A stretch of DNA of 7,642 nt from Actinomycetes bacterium (GTDB lineage: Bacteria; Actinomycetota; Acidimicrobiia; Acidimicrobiales; Palsa-688). The notes under the pieces were generated by a model. That model was not told the DNA's origin and did not search any database. It was given only the letters and a program-made list of their open reading frames with translations. The stretch is taken from positions 1-7,642 of the forward strand of contig JAKAWM010000126.1 in NCBI GenBank assembly GCA_021827285.1, written 5' to 3'. Below are positions 1 through 5,569 of the stretch, piece by piece (within the stretch, counting starts at the first letter, position 1; the number at the start of each line of letters is the position of its first letter). The position numbers and the translations under genes were made by a program.

Positions 1-2
1 CG

Positions 3-761
3 GTGGTCGCCATCTCAGTAACGGCGCTGTTGGCCGTAGTCCTGGGTGCGCTGCTAGGGCTTATCAACGGGGTGGTCGTCGTTCTCTTGGACCTGCCCTC
101 GCTGGCCGTGACTCTCGGGACTTTGGGCGCATATACGGGGGCGTCGTTCCTCGTGCTCCAGGGCAACGCCGTTACCGGCTTCCCGGGGAGCCTGATCACC
201 CTGGGCACCTCGAACATACCCGGGAGCCCTGTGCCCATCTCGGTGGCGGTCGTCCTGGCCCTCGCAGTCGCCCTGGGTCTCGTGGTGCATGGAACGCGCT
301 TTGGGAAGTCGCTCTTCGCTATCGGCGGGAACCGCAAGGCGGCCCTCTTTTCGGGGATAGCTGTTGACCGAGTCCGCATCACGGGTTTTGTCATTGCGGG
401 GGGGTTCGCCGCAATTGCGGCCGTGTTGTACCTGGCTGACTACAACACGGCCCAGGCCACGATCGCGAGCGACCAATTACTACCCGCTATTACGGCTGTG
501 ATCCTCGGTGGGGTGAGCGCGTACGGAGGGACTGGTACGGTCCCGGGCGTCGTGCTGGCCGTGGCGCTTTTGACCCTGCTGCAAGAGGCTCTCGGCCTCC
601 ATGAGTTGTCCGGAGAGGCACAGACAATGGCGGTCGGGGCGCTCCTTGTCGTGACAATCGGGTCGAGGACGCTCATCCGCGCCGCGGGCGAGTTGCGGCG
701 CCGCGCCGATTTGCGCGGGATCACGACTGTCTCACCGACTTCGGCTGGTGAGGTGGCGTAG
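3..761 (+). CDS. Sugar ABC transporter permease, RbsC-like (5'-partial)
   Basis: This is the membrane permease of a carbohydrate-uptake ABC importer (BPD_transp_2 / RbsC family). It would form the channel through which the sugar carried by the neighbouring binding protein enters. The visible 252 residues hold several strongly hydrophobic segments, at about 5-28, 32-52, 78-96, 127-146, 157-171, 180-197 and 207-221. The cytoplasmic-loop signature of the family is at 106-119 (AIGGN, then AALFSGI), and the family's glycine-rich GGVSAYGGTG follows at 169-178. RbsC-type permeases are usually 310-340 residues, so about 60-80 N-terminal residues are probably missing. The frame is open to the window edge and the GTG at position 3 need not be the true start. 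The ATPase gene and any second permease should lie to the left. The C-terminal tail is Arg-rich and probably cytoplasmic. The family is clear; the substrate is inferred only from neighbours. Confidence 0.9.
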   Translation: MVAISVTALLAVVLGALLGLINGVVVVLLDLPSLAVTLGTLGAYTGASFLVLQGNAVTGFPGSLITLGTSNIPGSPVPISVAVVLALAVALGLVVHGTRFGKSLFAIGGNRKAALFSGIAVDRVRITGFVIAGGFAAIAAVLYLADYNTAQATIASDQLLPAITAVILGGVSAYGGTGTVPGVVLAVALLTLLQEALGLHELSGEAQTMAVGALLVVTIGSRTLIRAAGELRRRADLRGITTVSPTSAGEVA

Positions 762-773
762 CACAGCGGTGCC

Positions 774-818
774 GGAACTGAAAAGGGGGTGGTGCTGGAA
801 CCGAAAGGAGGTGGTGCA
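774..818 (+). repeat. Imperfect tandem direct repeat, two copies
   Basis: Two adjacent copies, 774-796 and 797-818, begin GGAACTGAAAAGG and GGAACCGAAAGG and both end in GGTGGTGC. They differ by two or three substitutions and one indel. They lie 13 nt after the permease stop, in the leader of the binding-protein gene. The second copy contains a perfect Shine-Dalgarno-like GGAGG with no convincing gene behind it. The role is unknown; a protein-binding or mRNA-structural element is possible. Confidence 0.5.
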
Positions 819-830
819 GGAGAGGCTGTT

Positions 831-850
831 CGGCACCTTGGTGGGTGCCG
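831..850 (+). other. Hairpin in the permease/binding-protein spacer
   Basis: CGGCACC at 831-837 pairs perfectly with GGTGCCG at 844-850 across a 6-nt loop. There is no T-run after it, so it is not a classical intrinsic terminator. Hairpins between transporter genes often limit readthrough or protect the mRNA of the binding protein, which is needed in larger amounts than the permease. That role is inference here. Confidence 0.45.
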
Positions 851-893
851 GTGCAGCGGGCCGGCGCGATCGATTGCGTGGTGAAAAGGCTAT

Positions 894-904
894 AGCGGTT
901 CCGC
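894..904 (+). promoter_or_regulatory. Shared dyad motif, candidate operator copy 1
   Basis: AGCGGTTCCGC contains the inverted repeat GCGG-TT-CCGC. The identical 11-mer occurs in reverse orientation at 6811-6821, upstream of the minus-strand operon. It directly follows a TATAGC hexamer at 891-896 that could act as a -10 box, although I see no good -35 at the usual distance. It may be an operator for the LacI-family protein encoded here or for another regulator. Confidence 0.3.
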
Positions 905-950
905 AGGACAGCGTTAGTGACTTAACTAAGGGCGCGGAGGTGCCCTAGAA

Positions 951-956
951 AAGGAG
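951..956 (+). promoter_or_regulatory. Ribosome binding site of the binding-protein gene
   Basis: AAGGAG lies 9 nt upstream of the ATG at 966. It is the strongest site near the start of the frame and fixes that start, which also yields a complete signal peptide. Confidence 0.8.
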
Positions 957-965
957 CGTTCAAGT

Positions 966-1994
966 ATGCAGATTAGGGGTTTTTCGAGAAGAGCCGGGCA
1001 CTTCGCCGGCCTAGTGGGGGCGTCTGCTGTGCTGGTGTCCATGCTCGTCGCCTCAGGAGCGAGCGCCAGCACCGCCGTCAAGTTGTACATGATCCCGAAG
1101 TTCACCGGCATACCTCCCTTCACCCAGGCCGCCCAGGGGGCGAGGTCGATGGCGAAAGGCTTCGGCTACTCGCTGACCTACAACGGTCCGTCCAGTGCCT
1201 CTGCAACTCAGCAGGTGAACTTTGTGAACGAGGCGGCGGGGAGCGGCTACAAGGGCATTTTCATCTCGGCTGACGACCCAGCCACTGTCACCCCAGCACT
1301 CCAGCGGGCTGAAGCCCATGGGGTGAAGGTCGTATCCTTCGACTCCGACGTGCTGCCTGCTGGGCGGACGATCTACGTGGAGGGGACGAGCGCGCAGGAC
1401 ATTGCGTACCAGCAGTTGGTCATGTTGGGCTCGCAAATCGGCTACAGCGGCAGTTTCGTGATCCTCTCCGCTCAGGCCACCGACACCAACCAGCGGACAT
1501 GGAACAGCATCCTCGTGCAGGACCTGAAGAAGTACCCGCGCTTCAAGAACATGAAGCTCCTATCCATCGTCAACCCACCAGATGACAGTGCTGCAAGCGC
1601 TGCGACGTACATGCGCAATATCATCGCCAGGTACCCGAAGATGAAGGGCGTGATCGCTCCCACGACGGTCGCCGTCGCGGCTGCGGCGCAAGTGCTGACC
1701 CAGGAGCACCTGTGCCGCAAGTATGTCCTGACCGGCCTCGGCGACCCGCTACAGATGAAGCCGTTTGTAACCCACGGTTGCGTGAAGCAGTTCGGCCTCT
1801 GGAGCTTTAGCCGAGAGGGCCAAGTAGCGATGTGCGCTATGCACGGGGTCCTCACTGGTGCCCTCAAAGGTAAGCCTGGAGAGAGCTTCAGTTGTGGGAA
1901 ACTCGGGAAGTTTACCGTGGGCAGCCGGGGGACGGTGAGCGCAGGACCGATGGAGGTCTTCACCGCCCACAACCTGAGTGCCTACACCTTCTAG
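966..1994 (+). CDS. Sugar ABC transporter substrate-binding protein, RhaS/LsrB-like
   Basis: This is a 342-residue extracytoplasmic receptor (periplasmic binding protein, class I fold, Peripla_BP_4 type) that captures a sugar and delivers it to the permease encoded just upstream. A Sec signal is visible: basic residues at 4-9, a hydrophobic core at 14-30 and an ASA cleavage motif at 32-34. There is no lipobox cysteine. The mature part reads like RhaS and LsrB: IPKF at 43-46, YNGP at 72-75, an ISADDP stretch at 100-105, SFDSD at 124-128, ATDTNQ at 171-176 and IAP at 230-232. Compared from memory with the six AI-2 contacts of LsrB, the Lys, both Asp and the Pro positions look kept. The Gln after the second Asp is Thr173+1 here, and the final Ala position is Thr. 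A sugar such as rhamnose is therefore likelier than AI-2. Four cysteines (250, 272, 290, 310) could form disulfides. Confidence 0.9.
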   Translation: MQIRGFSRRAGHFAGLVGASAVLVSMLVASGASASTAVKLYMIPKFTGIPPFTQAAQGARSMAKGFGYSLTYNGPSSASATQQVNFVNEAAGSGYKGIFISADDPATVTPALQRAEAHGVKVVSFDSDVLPAGRTIYVEGTSAQDIAYQQLVMLGSQIGYSGSFVILSAQATDTNQRTWNSILVQDLKKYPRFKNMKLLSIVNPPDDSAASAATYMRNIIARYPKMKGVIAPTTVAVAAAAQVLTQEHLCRKYVLTGLGDPLQMKPFVTHGCVKQFGLWSFSREGQVAMCAMHGVLTGALKGKPGESFSCGKLGKFTVGSRGTVSAGPMEVFTAHNLSAYTF

Positions 1995-2015
1995 CCAGTC
2001 GAGCTTACGCTGAGA

Positions 2016-2070
2016 GCAGGCGCCGTCTTTGCCCGGTCGAACCGAGCGTACCAGTTGAGACGGCGCCTGC
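2016..2070 (+). other. Long perfect inverted repeat between binding protein and lactonase
   Basis: GCAGGCGCCGTCT at 2016-2028 pairs perfectly over 13 bp with 2058-2070. The 29-nt loop holds a second small hairpin, CGGT (2034-2037) with ACCG (2041-2044). It begins 21 nt after the binding-protein stop and ends 39 nt before the lactonase start. No T-run follows on the plus strand. It could act as a partial terminator, or as a 3' stabiliser that keeps binding-protein mRNA more abundant than the lactonase mRNA. Both roles are inferred. Confidence 0.7.
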
Positions 2071-2096
2071 CATGCCTGACCGACATGAGGAGGACG

Positions 2097-2105
2097 AAAG
2101 GAAGG
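2097..2105 (+). promoter_or_regulatory. Ribosome binding site deciding a GTG start
   Basis: AAAGGAAGG ends 4 nt before the GTG at 2110; a second purine run, GAGGAGG, lies further up at 2087-2093. Together they support the GTG start. No ATG lies in frame before the HxH metal-binding motif, which begins only nine codons into the gene. Confidence 0.6.
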
Positions 2106-2109
2106 TGCC

Positions 2110-2979
2110 GTGGCCGAGATCCCCTTTATCGACACGCACGTGCATTTCTATGACCTGAAGGACGAGGCGCTCTACTACTCTTGGCTCCAACCGGGCGCGG
2201 TCCACCCGATCCTTGGCAACATCGACCCGATAAAGGCTCTTCGTTACGACGCCGAGTGCTATATCGCGGAGTCACGGTTCGCCAATGTCGCGAAGGCAGT
2301 CCACGTGCAAGCGGCACTCGGCATTGATGACCCTGTGAAGGAAACCGAGTGGCTGGAGAGGATGGCGGAACGGACAGGGTTCCCTCATGCCATTATCGCC
2401 CACTGCGACTTGGCTGCTCCGCGCGTTGGGGAGCAATTGGAGCGCCATGCGGGCTTCCCGCGGGTTCGTGGGATCCGTGACTTCGGCCAAGGGGATTACC
2501 TGTCGGACCCGGCGTGGCAGCGCGGTTTTGCCTTTCTCGAGAAGTTCGGGTTGCTCCTCGACCTCGACTGTGTCTGGGAGGACATGGGCAAGGCGCGAGA
2601 CCTGGCTTCAAGTAACCCGGGTACCCGGGTGGTATTGGAGCACGCGGGGTTCCCCCGCGCTCGCACTGACGAGTATTTCAGGAATTGGCGCGCAGGTATC
2701 TCTACGCTGGCGCAAGCCGACAATGCGCTGTGCAAGATCTCTGGCCTTGGCATGCGAGACCCTAGATGGACCATCGAGAGCATCAGGCCGTGGGTGCTTG
2801 CTTGCATTGAAGCCTTCGGCGTCGAGCGGTGCTTCTTCGGCACGAACTGGCCGGTCGACAGACTGTTCAGCTCCTACGACCCCGTTGTCGAAGCTTACGC
2901 CACTATTATCGTTGATTTCAACCAGGACGAGAAAGAGGCGCTGTTTTTCCGTAACGCTGAGCGGGTCTACCGGATCTGA
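2110..2979 (+). CDS. Amidohydrolase_2 family hydrolase, sugar-lactonase-like (COG3618)
   Basis: This is a 289-residue TIM-barrel metal-dependent hydrolase of the amidohydrolase-2 group that includes L-rhamnono- and L-fuconolactonases and 2-pyrone-4,6-dicarboxylate lactonase. The family marks are in order: IDTHVHFYD at 7-15 with the HxH pair His10/His12, VHVQ with His65, RGIRDF at 120-125, VLEHAG with His178, CKISGLG at 208-214, GTNWPVD at 244-250 with the catalytic-type Asp250, and the C-terminal FFRNAERVYRI. Length and both ends are complete. In this setting it most likely opens the aldonolactone made by the dehydrogenase, giving the aldonate used by the dehydratase; this is inference from context. 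It is probably cytoplasmic, since no signal peptide is visible. It follows the transporter genes after a structured 115-nt spacer, so it may be expressed at a different level from them. Confidence 0.88.
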   Translation: MAEIPFIDTHVHFYDLKDEALYYSWLQPGAVHPILGNIDPIKALRYDAECYIAESRFANVAKAVHVQAALGIDDPVKETEWLERMAERTGFPHAIIAHCDLAAPRVGEQLERHAGFPRVRGIRDFGQGDYLSDPAWQRGFAFLEKFGLLLDLDCVWEDMGKARDLASSNPGTRVVLEHAGFPRARTDEYFRNWRAGISTLAQADNALCKISGLGMRDPRWTIESIRPWVLACIEAFGVERCFFGTNWPVDRLFSSYDPVVEAYATIIVDFNQDEKEALFFRNAERVYRI

Positions 2980-2997
2980 GAGGGGATCTGCTTCTCG

Positions 2998-3027
2998 CTT
3001 CGCGGCCGCGCGTCGGGCGCCGCGAAG
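2998..3027. terminator. Hairpin between convergent operons, possible bidirectional terminator
   Basis: CTTCGCGGC at 2998-3006 pairs over 9 bp with GCCGCGAAG at 3019-3027, with a 12-nt GC-rich loop. It sits in the 49-bp gap between the plus-strand lactonase stop and the minus-strand mutarotase stop. No T-run follows on either strand, so it is a terminator of the U-less kind at best. Confidence 0.5.
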
Positions 3028-3028
3028 G

Positions 3029-3340
3029 CTATAGGTGCCATACCTCGTGAGCCCGGATAAGGCTACCGTCCTGGTCGGTCAGTCGTTTGATCACGCCTTG
3101 GAGCGATTGGTTCCAGCGCTCCGTGACCGGGGTGGCGTTCATTTTCCCTAGTACGGTGGCGACGTCGGGGACGCATTCGGCGTAGCCGACTACGGTCGAA
3201 CCGCGCCGAAACAGACTGTAGTTGGTATACCCGGCGGTAATAAGCGCTTCTCGCATCTCGGGCCATAGTTCGTCATGACGACGCTCGTATTCGGGTTCAG
3301 CGCCGTCTTCCAGTTCGATAAAGAAACAGAGCCGTTCCAT
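3029..3340 (-). CDS. L-rhamnose mutarotase-like protein (RhaM / DUF718)
   Basis: This is a 103-residue small ferredoxin-like-fold protein. Its family interconverts the alpha and beta anomers of L-rhamnose or a related sugar, so that the right anomer reaches the next enzyme. The length equals that of E. coli RhaM (104). Tyr18 and His22, matching the catalytic pair known in RhaM, stand in EYERRH at 17-22. WPEM follows at 26-29, TNYSLF at 39-44 and ERW at 74-76. RhaM has a second Trp after this Trp, where Asn77 stands here. The frame stays open far upstream, but the ATG at 3340 gives the family length and has a good ribosome binding site. It is last in the minus operon, 34 nt after the dehydrogenase gene. 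A mutarotase next to a sugar dehydrogenase suggests a free sugar is oxidised, since dehydrogenases are often anomer-specific (inference). Confidence 0.88.
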   Translation of the reverse strand: MERLCFFIELEDGAEPEYERRHDELWPEMREALITAGYTNYSLFRRGSTVVGYAECVPDVATVLGKMNATPVTERWNQSLQGVIKRLTDQDGSLIRAHEVWHL

Positions 3341-3346
3341 CTGGGA

Positions 3347-3357
3347 CCTTTCCTTCC
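3347..3357 (-). promoter_or_regulatory. Ribosome binding site of the mutarotase gene
   Basis: On the minus strand GGAAGGAAAGG lies 6 nt before the ATG at 3340. It fixes the start that gives a 103-residue product and rejects a 71-residue upstream extension that merely overlaps the dehydrogenase gene in another frame. Confidence 0.75.
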
Positions 3358-3374
3358 TCGTCGTACAGGCTTGG

Positions 3375-4463
3375 CTAAGCTCGCGGGAGTTCTTGGACCT
3401 GCACAGGGGTACCGCGCTCGGCGGAGAGGTAAGCGGCCTCGAGGAACTCGACGCCGCGGGCTCCGAGGTCGCCCGGGGCGAGGTTAGGCCCTCGTCCGGC
3501 AATGAGGTCGGCAAAGCCGCGCACCGGTGCAGGACTTGGGTAGGTGGGGTCACCCTCGTCAGGACCAGCTATCGCTACTCGGCCGTTGGCACGGTGGACC
3601 TCGACTGTCGCGCGGGAAAGATCCTGGAGCGCGAAACCCTTGGTACAGTAATATCTGATTTCTTGTTGTTCGGGCTCGCCTGGGCGGATGGTGCCGCTCC
3701 CGCCGAGTGTGCCGATGGCCCCGTCGCAAGAACGCCAAGCGATCGCATCGACGAGATCGATGACCAGGTCGGCTTTTCCCATATATGCCATGACCTGCTC
3801 GGCGCGTTGGCCCGTGGCCCAAAGGACCATGCCGATGGGGTGGGTCAACTGTGTCTGCCCGTGCCCGCCGCCAGCGATGGCCGGGTCGGAGTAGGTACGC
3901 GGGTCCGGCCCGGTGACAGGGAAGCCGAAGACTGAACGGTAATCCTCTGGGCGGCCGCGATAATAAGACTCGACCATGCTCGCATAGACGGCTGAGACCT
4001 GCAACAAGTCTCCGATGGCGGCGCTCGCGAGGGTGTCGCGAAGAAGGCGAGCGGCCTTGGTGAACTGGTAGGTGTAGCCGACCTGGAGGTGGAGGCCCCG
4101 CTCTTCGGCCAAGCGCACCAGCGACCACGCTTCGTGTGCCCTGAAGACCATCGGTTTTTCGACCATCAGGTGGACGCCGGCCTCCAGGACGGTGCGACCG
4201 AGCCGGTAGTGGTAGGCGCTGGGCGTGGCGACCACTACGCCATCGACTTGGGTCGACGAGCTCAAGAGGTCTTCCAGGGAGGGGTAAGTCACCGGAGCAC
4301 CGAAGACTTCCTTGGCCTGGCGCAACTTTGCGGGGTCGTTGTCGACGAGGGCGGCGAGCTCTGCTCCCTCGTAACTCATCAGGCTTGGGATGTGGACTTG
4401 AGTTGCCCACCAACCCGTCCCAACGACGGCTATCCGGGGCCGACCGTCACTGCTCGGTGGCAC
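3375..4463 (-). CDS. Gfo/Idh/MocA family NAD(P)-dependent oxidoreductase
   Basis: This is a 362-residue dehydrogenase with an N-terminal Rossmann domain: IAVVGTGWWA at 11-20, with the acidic end of strand two at LVDND 39-43. The family EKP motif is at 102-104 (VEKPM) with catalytic-type Lys103. A C-terminal alpha/beta substrate domain carries GGGHGQTQLTHPIG at 198-211, whose His208 matches the usual catalytic His position. Members oxidise or reduce sugars, inositols and related polyols. Asp after strand two suggests NAD rather than NADP (inference). The likely job is to oxidise the aldose that the mutarotase presents, giving the lactone for the amidohydrolase. The start is a GTG, 3 nt after the regulator stop. 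The only ribosome-binding-like element is a G-rich run inside the end of the regulator gene, so translation is probably coupled. Oxidation of a sugar acid or an inositol is an alternative role. Confidence 0.88.
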   Translation of the reverse strand: MPPSSDGRPRIAVVGTGWWATQVHIPSLMSYEGAELAALVDNDPAKLRQAKEVFGAPVTYPSLEDLLSSSTQVDGVVVATPSAYHYRLGRTVLEAGVHLMVEKPMVFRAHEAWSLVRLAEERGLHLQVGYTYQFTKAARLLRDTLASAAIGDLLQVSAVYASMVESYYRGRPEDYRSVFGFPVTGPDPRTYSDPAIAGGGHGQTQLTHPIGMVLWATGQRAEQVMAYMGKADLVIDLVDAIAWRSCDGAIGTLGGSGTIRPGEPEQQEIRYYCTKGFALQDLSRATVEVHRANGRVAIAGPDEGDPTYPSPAPVRGFADLIAGRGPNLAPGDLGARGVEFLEAAYLSAERGTPVQVQELPRA

Positions 4464-4466
4464 AGC

Positions 4467-5558
4467 CTAACCCCCCCCACCCCGCCTGCGCCTCGCGGGC
4501 TGCCTGGGCGGCGCACAACTTTCAGTTGGCCGGAAACTTGTTGGGAGCACAACTGATCTCGCCGGTCCACCGTTGAGCTGCTCTAGAAGCAGTTCAGCCG
4601 ATACCTCACCGAGCTCATGTGGTTGTCGGGAGATTGTGGCAAGCGGCGGGTCGAAAAGCTCCGACAGAGGCTGGTCGTCACAGGTCACGACTGACAAATC
4701 CTTAGGTATTATGACATTTGCCCTTCTTAGGGCGCGGAGAACGCCTACGAGAATCTGGTTGCTGCCAGCGATCACCGCCGTCGGTACGGCCTCGTTGTCT
4801 TGCGCGAGGAGGCTGGCCATAGTTGATTCCCCATGTTGTGCGCTGAACGCCCCAGAGCGGACTAGTCCCGCCGCCTCAGGGTGACGGCGCAAGACGCGTC
4901 GGAGCGCCGAAGCTCGCTCGCGGGCCGGACGGCTCGCTGGCGGCCCGTTAATAAGGGCTAAGTGCGTGTGGCCGAGTTCGATCAGCGCTTCGGTGGCGCG
5001 CTCGCCCCCACTTGCATGGTCGTAAAGGACCGCCGCCACGCCTGGGTAGCGGGCAGCATCCCGGTCCACCAGGACAGCGGGGACATTGGCGCGCGCCAGC
5101 TCAGCTGCGAGGTCGGGGTCACGGTCATCGGTCAAGGAGAGCAAGAGGCCGTCCACCCGGCGCTGGCGGAAGAGGCGGATATGGGCCGAATCGAGCGCTG
5201 GGTCGTCCATGGAGTTGGCAAGCAGCATCGCGTAACCCGCCTCGCGCAGCCTGGTCTCCGCCCCGAGGGCGATCTCGGCCAGGAGGGGGTTGGCGATGTT
5301 GCCCACGACGAACCCCACTGTCATCGTCTGGCCCCGGCGAAGGCTCCGCGCAAGGATGTCCGGCTCGTACCCCAAGTCCGCTACGACACGGAGGACGCGC
5401 TCGCGCATCACGGGGCTCACATCTCGGTGCCCGGACACTACTCTCGACACAGACGAGAGCGCCACACCGGCTCGGTCGGCGACCTCCTGCATGCTCACCC
5501 TGCTCGCCTGCGAGACCGCCAGTGCTTCACCGCTCCGGACCGCGCCACCTCCGCGCAT
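4467..5558 (-). CDS. LacI/GalR-family transcriptional regulator
   Basis: This is a 363-residue repressor-type DNA-binding protein. The N-terminal helix-turn-helix is at about 24-46 (EVADRAGVALSSVSRVVSGHR), with the DLGYEPDILARSLRRGQT hinge region at 61-78. A periplasmic-binding-protein-like effector domain runs from VGFVV at 81 to LPT at 338-340, including VTCDDQPLSELFDPPLATI at 291-309, the family's usual segment. The ATG at 5558 is chosen because GAGGA at 5567-5571 lies 8 nt before it and it starts 11 nt after the dehydratase stop. This leaves a 22-residue tail before the usual start of the fold; starts at GTG 5498 or ATG 5492 would give a more standard N-terminus. The C-terminus ends in a short Arg/Gly tail. 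Lying between dehydratase and dehydrogenase genes, it probably controls this operon and itself. The effector is likely the sugar or a pathway intermediate (inference). Confidence 0.9.
   Translation of the reverse strand: MRGGGAVRSGEALAVSQASRVSMQEVADRAGVALSSVSRVVSGHRDVSPVMRERVLRVVADLGYEPDILARSLRRGQTMTVGFVVGNIANPLLAEIALGAETRLREAGYAMLLANSMDDPALDSAHIRLFRQRRVDGLLLSLTDDRDPDLAAELARANVPAVLVDRDAARYPGVAAVLYDHASGGERATEALIELGHTHLALINGPPASRPARERASALRRVLRRHPEAAGLVRSGAFSAQHGESTMASLLAQDNEAVPTAVIAGSNQILVGVLRALRRANVIIPKDLSVVTCDDQPLSELFDPPLATISRQPHELGEVSAELLLEQLNGGPARSVVLPTSFRPTESCAPPRQPARRRRGGGG
4471..4486 (-). promoter_or_regulatory. G-rich run: end of regulator gene and likely ribosome binding site of the dehydrogenase
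   Basis: On the minus strand this reads as a G-rich stretch ending in eight consecutive G (4471-4478). It encodes the final glycines of the LacI-type protein and lies 7 nt before the GTG at 4463. G-runs can pair with the anti-Shine-Dalgarno through a G-U wobble. No AGGAG occurs nearby. The G8 tract is also a natural slippage and sequencing-error site. Confidence 0.4.
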
Positions 5559-5569
5559 GCCAGCCGTCC

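Noticed and set aside
748..948. A 66-codon plus frame starting at a GTG inside the permease end and stopping just before the binding-protein ribosome binding site
   Set aside because: It spans the spacer neatly, but its product is Arg/Trp-rich with no recognisable motif, its GTG lacks a clear ribosome binding site, and the region is better explained by repeats and a hairpin.
3341..3553. Upstream extension of the mutarotase frame by 71 residues
   Set aside because: The extension overlaps the dehydrogenase gene in another frame, is low-complexity in Ser/Pro, and the internal ATG has a strong ribosome binding site and gives the family length.
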